Below the pieces are notes generated by a model. It searched no databases. It saw only the letters and a list, made by a program, of their open reading frames with translations, and had not been told where the DNA came from. This document shows, one piece after another, positions 60,129 through 64,000 of a DNA stretch of 64,000 nt; position 1 is the stretch's first letter, and the number at the start of each line of letters is the position of its first letter. This stretch comes from an uncultured Aquimarina sp. GTDB taxonomy: Bacteria > Bacteroidota > Bacteroidia > Flavobacteriales > Flavobacteriaceae. A program made the position numbers and the translations under genes. Location of the stretch: the NCBI GenBank assembly GCA_947498705.1, contig CANMLW010000015.1:24300-88299 (forward strand), read 5' to 3'.

Positions 60129-61928
60129 ATGACAGCTATAAAAAATATTGCGATAATTGCACACGTAGATCACGGCAAAACTACGTTGGTAGATAAGATC
60201 ATGTACCATTGTCAATTATTTCGTGAAAATGAAAATACAGGAGATTTAATTCTGGATAATAATGATTTAGAGCGTGAAAGAGGAATTACAATTACCTCAA
60301 AAAATGTTTCGGTTACTTATAAAGGAACTAAGATTAATATCATTGATACTCCTGGTCACGCCGATTTTGGAGGAGAGGTAGAGCGTGTACTTAATATGGC
60401 TGATGGGGTTTTGTTATTGGTAGATGCTTTTGAAGGGCCAATGCCACAAACTCGTTTTGTACTGCAAAAAGCTATTGACTTGGGGTTAAAACCTTGTGTC
60501 GTAGTTAACAAAGTAGACAAAGAAAATTGTACTCCAGATGAGGTTCATGAAAAGGTATTTGATCTCATGTTCGAATTAGGTGCAGAAGAGTGGCAGTTAG
60601 ATTTTCCTACGGTATATGGTTCTGCCAAGAATAATTGGATGAGTGATGATTGGAAAAAGGAAACAGATTCTATAGAACCATTACTAGATATGGTGATAGA
60701 ACATATACCTTTTCCTAAGTTAGAAGAAGGAACACCACAGATGTTGATCACCTCATTAGACTTTTCATCATTTACAGGACGTATCGCGATAGGTCGTTTA
60801 CAGAGAGGTACATTGACAGAAGGAATGCAAGTTTCTTTGGTAAAAAGAGATGGATCTATTAAAAAATCAAAAATAAAAGAGCTTCATACTTTTGAAGGAT
60901 TAGGAAGAAGAAAGGTAGAAAAAGTAGAAGCAGGAGATATTTGTGCATTGGTTGGATTAGAAGGTTTTGAGATTGGAGATACTGTAGCAGATATAGAAAA
61001 TCCAGAAGGACTTAAAACCATCGCAATCGATGAACCAACAATGAGTATGTTGTTTACCATTAATGACTCTCCTTTCTTTGGTAAAGACGGAAAATTTGTT
61101 ACTTCTCGTCATATAAAGGAAAGATTAGAGAAAGAACTTGAAAAAAACTTAGCACTTAGAGTTAATGAAACGGATAGTGCAGATAAGTTTATGGTTTTTG
61201 GACGAGGAGTATTACACTTGTCGGTTCTTATCGAGACTATGAGACGTGAGGGGTATGAGATACAAATAGGACAACCACAGGTTATTATTAAAGAGATTGA
61301 CGGAAAGAAGTGTGAACCAATCGAAGAGTTAACAATTGATTTGCCAGAAAGTGTATCTGGAAAAGCTGTAGAGATGGTTACCATGCGTAAAGGAGAAATG
61401 TTGAGCATGGAAGCCAAAGGAGATCGTATGGTGTGTGAATTTATAATTCCATCTCGCGGTATCATAGGTTTACGAAACCAATTATTAACTGCTACTGCAG
61501 GAGAGGCGATCATGGCGCATAGGTTTAAAGAATATCAACCCTTAAAAGGTGATATACCAGGCAGAATTAATGGATCATTGGTATCTATGGAAAAAGGAAC
61601 AGCAATACCATACTCGATTGATAAATTACAGGATAGAGGAAAGTTCTTTATTGATCCGGGAGAAGATATTTACGAAGGTCAGGTGATCGGAGAAAATTCT
61701 AGAGGGGATGATATGACTGTAAATGTAACCAAGACCAAAAAATTATCTAACGTAAGATCTGCTGGAGCAGACGATAAGGCAAAGATTGTACCCGCTATCA
61801 AATTCTCGTTAGAAGAAGCCTTAGAATATATTCAAAAAGATGAATACGTAGAGGTTACACCTAATCATTTAAGATTACGTAAAATTTTCCTTACAGAAGT
61901 AGAACGTAAAAGAAATAAAATTGTTTAA
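60129..61928 (+). CDS. typA: Ribosome-associated GTPase TypA/BipA
   Basis: 599-residue translational GTPase of the EF-G family, which acts on the ribosome in assembly and stress adaptation. GTP-binding motifs are AHVDHGKTTLVDKIMYH (G1), RGITITSKN (G2), DTPGHADFGGEVER (G3) and VVNKVDKE (G4). The switch and domain II follow, then GPMPQTRF and the BipA C-terminal domain (GIIGLRNQLLTATAGEAIM, GRINGSLVSMEKGTAIPYS). Length is standard. Followed by two terminators. Confidence 0.96.
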   Translation: MTAIKNIAIIAHVDHGKTTLVDKIMYHCQLFRENENTGDLILDNNDLERERGITITSKNVSVTYKGTKINIIDTPGHADFGGEVERVLNMADGVLLLVDAFEGPMPQTRFVLQKAIDLGLKPCVVVNKVDKENCTPDEVHEKVFDLMFELGAEEWQLDFPTVYGSAKNNWMSDDWKKETDSIEPLLDMVIEHIPFPKLEEGTPQMLITSLDFSSFTGRIAIGRLQRGTLTEGMQVSLVKRDGSIKKSKIKELHTFEGLGRRKVEKVEAGDICALVGLEGFEIGDTVADIENPEGLKTIAIDEPTMSMLFTINDSPFFGKDGKFVTSRHIKERLEKELEKNLALRVNETDSADKFMVFGRGVLHLSVLIETMRREGYEIQIGQPQVIIKEIDGKKCEPIEELTIDLPESVSGKAVEMVTMRKGEMLSMEAKGDRMVCEFIIPSRGIIGLRNQLLTATAGEAIMAHRFKEYQPLKGDIPGRINGSLVSMEKGTAIPYSIDKLQDRGKFFIDPGEDIYEGQVIGENSRGDDMTVNVTKTKKLSNVRSAGADDKAKIVPAIKFSLEEALEYIQKDEYVEVTPNHLRLRKIFLTEVERKRNKIV

Positions 61929-61971
61929 ATAATAGCATTTTTCTTATTGTAAAAAGGAAGGCTTAGTATAC

Positions 61972-62004
61972 TAACCCCAAAGATTTTTAAAATCTTTGGG
62001 GTTA
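61972..62004 (+). terminator. Terminator of typA
   Basis: TAACCCCAAAGATTTT pairs with AAAATCTTTGGGGTTA, then TTTG. Confidence 0.8.
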
Positions 62005-62033
62005 TTTGTATTACTACAGTAGTATATATAACG

Positions 62034-62067
62034 AAAAAATCCCGAAGTAGGTTCGGGATTTTTTTTT
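62034..62067 (+). terminator. Second hairpin terminator after typA
   Basis: AATCCCGAA pairs with TTCGGGATT around GTAGG, followed by nine T. Confidence 0.85.
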
Positions 62068-62312
62068 CGACGTTTTGGGGGAACAATTTGGGGTAATTAG
62101 TACGGTGCATTTATTTTATATAGGGGGAAGCCTCCGTATGTTTCTTTCAATTTGTTTACAGTACAAATATAAGAGCTTTTTTAGAGATCAAACTTGTAAA
62201 AAACAACAAATTACCGGTAAAATACATTTTTTATCGATTAAAAACATATTTTTTGTTGTTTTGAAGAAATGTGTTAAAAAATGTAAAAGTTCGTAGTATA
62301 AGGGGATAAGTG
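62068..62312. other. AT-rich gap before the zinc-ribbon gene
   Basis: No gene supported. An open frame at 62075-62296 overlaps no motif, has low-complexity Lys/Cys/Phe content, and starts inside the post-terminator region. Confidence 0.4.
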
Positions 62313-62681
62313 TTAACGATTCATGTACTCTTGCCACGTAACCAGAAGATATTTTTCTTTTTGGTTGTCTTTTAAATTCAAAAATCCATATTCATAGCAG
62401 AATAGATATACCTGTCCCTTTTTGTTTTTCCAGTAATGTGTAAAGTAAGTAGGGTCAAAGCCTTCTGATAAAAGTTTTTCTTTACGTACGGTTGACATCC
62501 CAGACTTATTGTAAGCTTTTAAGAGTTTCCTGTTTGTTTTAAGTTGTTTATCAATTTTATAATAGAGAATTTCTTCAGATTTACGTTGTTGATATTGGTG
62601 TGCAGATTTACAATGTACAGAGCAATATTTCTTATCTGACCTACCTGTAATTTCGTTTTTGCAATAGGGGCAAACATTCAT
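62313..62681 (-). CDS. Small zinc-ribbon protein, 122 aa
   Basis: N-terminal four-Cys zinc site CPYCKN...KKYCSVHC (Cys4, Cys7, Cys20, Cys24), then a basic helical region (KSAHQYQQRKSEEILYYKIDKQLKTNRKLLKAYN) and a C-terminal segment with YFTHYWKNKKGQVYLFCYEYGFL. Single-copy small zinc-ribbon proteins of this kind are found in Flavobacteriia with unknown role. It is divergent from the integrase gene, 81 bases away. Confidence 0.75.
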   Translation of the reverse strand: MNVCPYCKNEITGRSDKKYCSVHCKSAHQYQQRKSEEILYYKIDKQLKTNRKLLKAYNKSGMSTVRKEKLLSEGFDPTYFTHYWKNKKGQVYLFCYEYGFLNLKDNQKEKYLLVTWQEYMNR

Positions 62682-62698
62682 AATTTTAGTTTAATAAA

Positions 62699-62708
62699 AT
62701 AGTATTCG
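62699..62708. promoter_or_regulatory. 10-bp palindrome between zinc-ribbon and integrase genes
   Basis: TATTCGAATA is perfectly palindromic and sits midway between the two divergent starts. Possible operator, not linked to any regulator. Confidence 0.25.
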
Positions 62709-62762
62709 AATATTATACGACTAATATACTATTATGATTTTTTAATACAGCATTTTTGTATC

Positions 62763-63893
62763 ATGAATCTTACCAAACATATCACACTAAAGCATTTGTT
62801 AATCAACAATCAAAAAATGATTGGGTTACAGTTTTACCCTGATAAGGTGATTCAGGCTTTAATCAAGGAACTTCCCGAGCCAAAATGGAGTAGTCGCTAT
62901 CAAATGGCCTATATTGTTAATTCGAAGGCTAATTTGGAGAGGATATTCAATACTTTTAAAGGGGTTGCTTGGATTCATGGGAATCATTTTTTTAAAGAAA
63001 AGAAAGATAGGAGTCACGATACTACCTCATTAAACAATTATAGAAGAAGAGTACCAAAAAATGGAGTTCGATATATTCCAGAAGTTTTTTTAGAAAAATT
63101 AGAATTAAAGTGTTATTCTGCAAATACATGTAGAGTATATATAACAATGTTTGAAAGGTTTATAAATGCTTTTCCCAACAAGTCTATTAATTATCTGACA
63201 GAAGAAGATATTAGAGATTATTTAAAAGGATTGGTACATCTCAAAAAGTCAGATAGTTACCTTAATCAATCCATTAACAGTATTAAATTTTATTATGAAG
63301 TTGTTTTGGGAATGCCTAATCGGTTTTATAGTATTGAAAGACCTCGTAAAAAGAGGAAGCTTCCAGTTATTTTATCTAAAGAAGAAATTGTAACAATGTT
63401 GCAGTGTACAACCAATGTCAAACATCGATCCATTTTGAGTTTACTGTACAGTTCTGGGCTAAGAAAGAGCGAGCTTTTGAGTTTAAAAGTAGCAGATATA
63501 GATAGCAAACGAATGGTGGTAGTTATTAAACAAGCCAAAGGTAATAAGGATCGACTTACTTTATTATCAGAGACTGCCTTAAAGGATTTACGAAATTATT
63601 ATAAAGAATGGAGGCCAAAAACTTTTTTGTTCGAGGCTCCTAATGGTAAATCGTATAGTACGACAAGTGTGGATAAAATAGTCAAAAAGGCAGCACTATT
63701 GGCAGGGATTAAAAAAAGGGTTACCCCACATACTTTACGACATAGTTTTGCAACTCATTTATTGGAGAATGGAACTAATTTGCGACATATCCAGATATTA
63801 TTAGGGCATAATTCTAGTAAAACCACCGAAATTTATACACATGTGGCAACAAATCATTTGCAAAGCGTTAAAAATCCATTAGATTTACAATAG
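62763..63893 (+). CDS. Tyrosine-type site-specific recombinase/integrase
   Basis: 376 residues. Residues 1-85 form an extra N-terminal domain (VIQALIKELPEPKWSSRYQMAYI, VAWIHGNHFF) seen in many Bacteroidota integrases; then a SAM-like core-binding domain (LKCYSANTCRVYITMFERFINAF). The catalytic domain has Arg in SSGLRKSELLSL, Lys in KGNKDRLTLL, HTLRHSFATHL, GHNSSKTTEIYTHV with His and the nucleophile Tyr. Chemistry is strand exchange by a 3'-phosphotyrosine link. There is no IntI-type additional helix that I can see. It is the last complete gene and is followed by an inverted repeat. Confidence 0.92.
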   Translation: MNLTKHITLKHLLINNQKMIGLQFYPDKVIQALIKELPEPKWSSRYQMAYIVNSKANLERIFNTFKGVAWIHGNHFFKEKKDRSHDTTSLNNYRRRVPKNGVRYIPEVFLEKLELKCYSANTCRVYITMFERFINAFPNKSINYLTEEDIRDYLKGLVHLKKSDSYLNQSINSIKFYYEVVLGMPNRFYSIERPRKKRKLPVILSKEEIVTMLQCTTNVKHRSILSLLYSSGLRKSELLSLKVADIDSKRMVVVIKQAKGNKDRLTLLSETALKDLRNYYKEWRPKTFLFEAPNGKSYSTTSVDKIVKKAALLAGIKKRVTPHTLRHSFATHLLENGTNLRHIQILLGHNSSKTTEIYTHVATNHLQSVKNPLDLQ

Positions 63894-63895
63894 AA

Positions 63896-63917
63896 ATAAC
63901 ACACATACGTGTGTTAT
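63896..63917. repeat. Inverted repeat just after the integrase
   Basis: ATAACACAC pairs with GTGTGTTAT around ATAC, a perfect 9-base stem beginning 2 bases after the integrase stop. There is no T-run, so it is more likely a recombination or protein-binding site than a terminator. Confidence 0.6.
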
Positions 63918-64000
63918 ACAATTGTTATGGGGCATACTCTATGTCTGACAAGCGATACGTTCAACGGAATTTAGGACAGTTAATTTTTGGAAAAGTTTAT
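63918..64000. other. Right edge sequence, possibly recombination-related
   Basis: Begins with TTATGG, GACAAGCG and CGTTCAACG (63958-63966, palindromic about C), then GGACAG. This resembles, loosely, the folded ends of integron attC sites. Only 83 bases are available and no partner repeat is in view. Confidence 0.2.

Noticed and set aside
62075..62296. 73-codon ORF after typA
   Set aside because: Starts next to a terminator, is low-complexity and has no recognisable feature.
1..64000. CRISPR arrays, rRNA operons, insertion sequences
   Set aside because: No regularly spaced direct repeats, no rRNA-like conserved stretches and no transposase-like ORF were seen.

Overview
The window looks like chromosome of a marine-type member of the Bacteroidota, family Flavobacteriaceae, possibly close to Aquimarina; the genus is an inference. 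The grounds are AT-rich sequence, promoter -7 boxes of the Bacteroidota form TAnnTTTG (often TATCTTTG), a fused SecDF, many lipoproteins with short lipoboxes, and Bacteroidota-typical families (DUF2911, DUF6588, DUF853, CHAT-TPR, secreted YD/Rhs giants).

Layout. 0-5 kb: cut-off cupin, lipoprotein, HerA-like ATPase, exported RidA-like lipoprotein, queE, then two tandem copies of an unrecognised 32-residue ORF, each with its own promoter box and sharing one terminator. 5-17 kb: housekeeping genes (asnB, gyrB, mdh, secDF) with an astacin lipoprotein and a DUF6588 protein. 17-24 kb: subtilase lipoprotein, fatty acid hydroxylase-type membrane enzyme, aldehyde dehydrogenase, methyltransferase, aldose epimerase-like protein, DoxX-like protein. 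24-32 kb: a kynurenine catabolic cluster (kynU, kmo, RidA-type aminomuconate deaminase candidate, IclR regulator, aminomuconate semialdehyde dehydrogenase, SDR, 3-hydroxyanthranilate dioxygenase, ACMSD). The presence of ACMSD and the dehydrogenase points to degradation of tryptophan-derived kynurenine rather than NAD synthesis. The first two steps (tryptophan dioxygenase, formamidase) are not in the window.

32-50 kb is the most unusual part. It holds an ECF-type sigma factor with a membrane TPR protein that is probably its anti-sigma, a small lipoprotein, a TPR-CHAT protease-like membrane protein, an OmpH/Skp-like chaperone, another lipoprotein, two giant secreted YD/Rhs proteins (1778 and 1427 residues, the second ending in a DUF5675-like domain), and downstream small genes. 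Four intergenic sites share GGTAACA with exactly 14 bases before GAACT(A/C). They lie ahead of the lipoprotein, the OmpH-led operon, the small gene pair, and an apparently empty stretch. I infer that these are the promoters of the linked sigma factor and that the island is one regulon.

50-64 kb: O-methyltransferase, DUF192 lipoprotein, a six-gene membrane/regulator operon containing creD, a divergent oxyR / exported catalase pair with an ankyrin protein, kdsA, typA, and at the right edge a zinc-ribbon protein and a tyrosine recombinase followed by a strong inverted repeat. No rRNA, tRNA, CRISPR array or insertion sequence was recognised.
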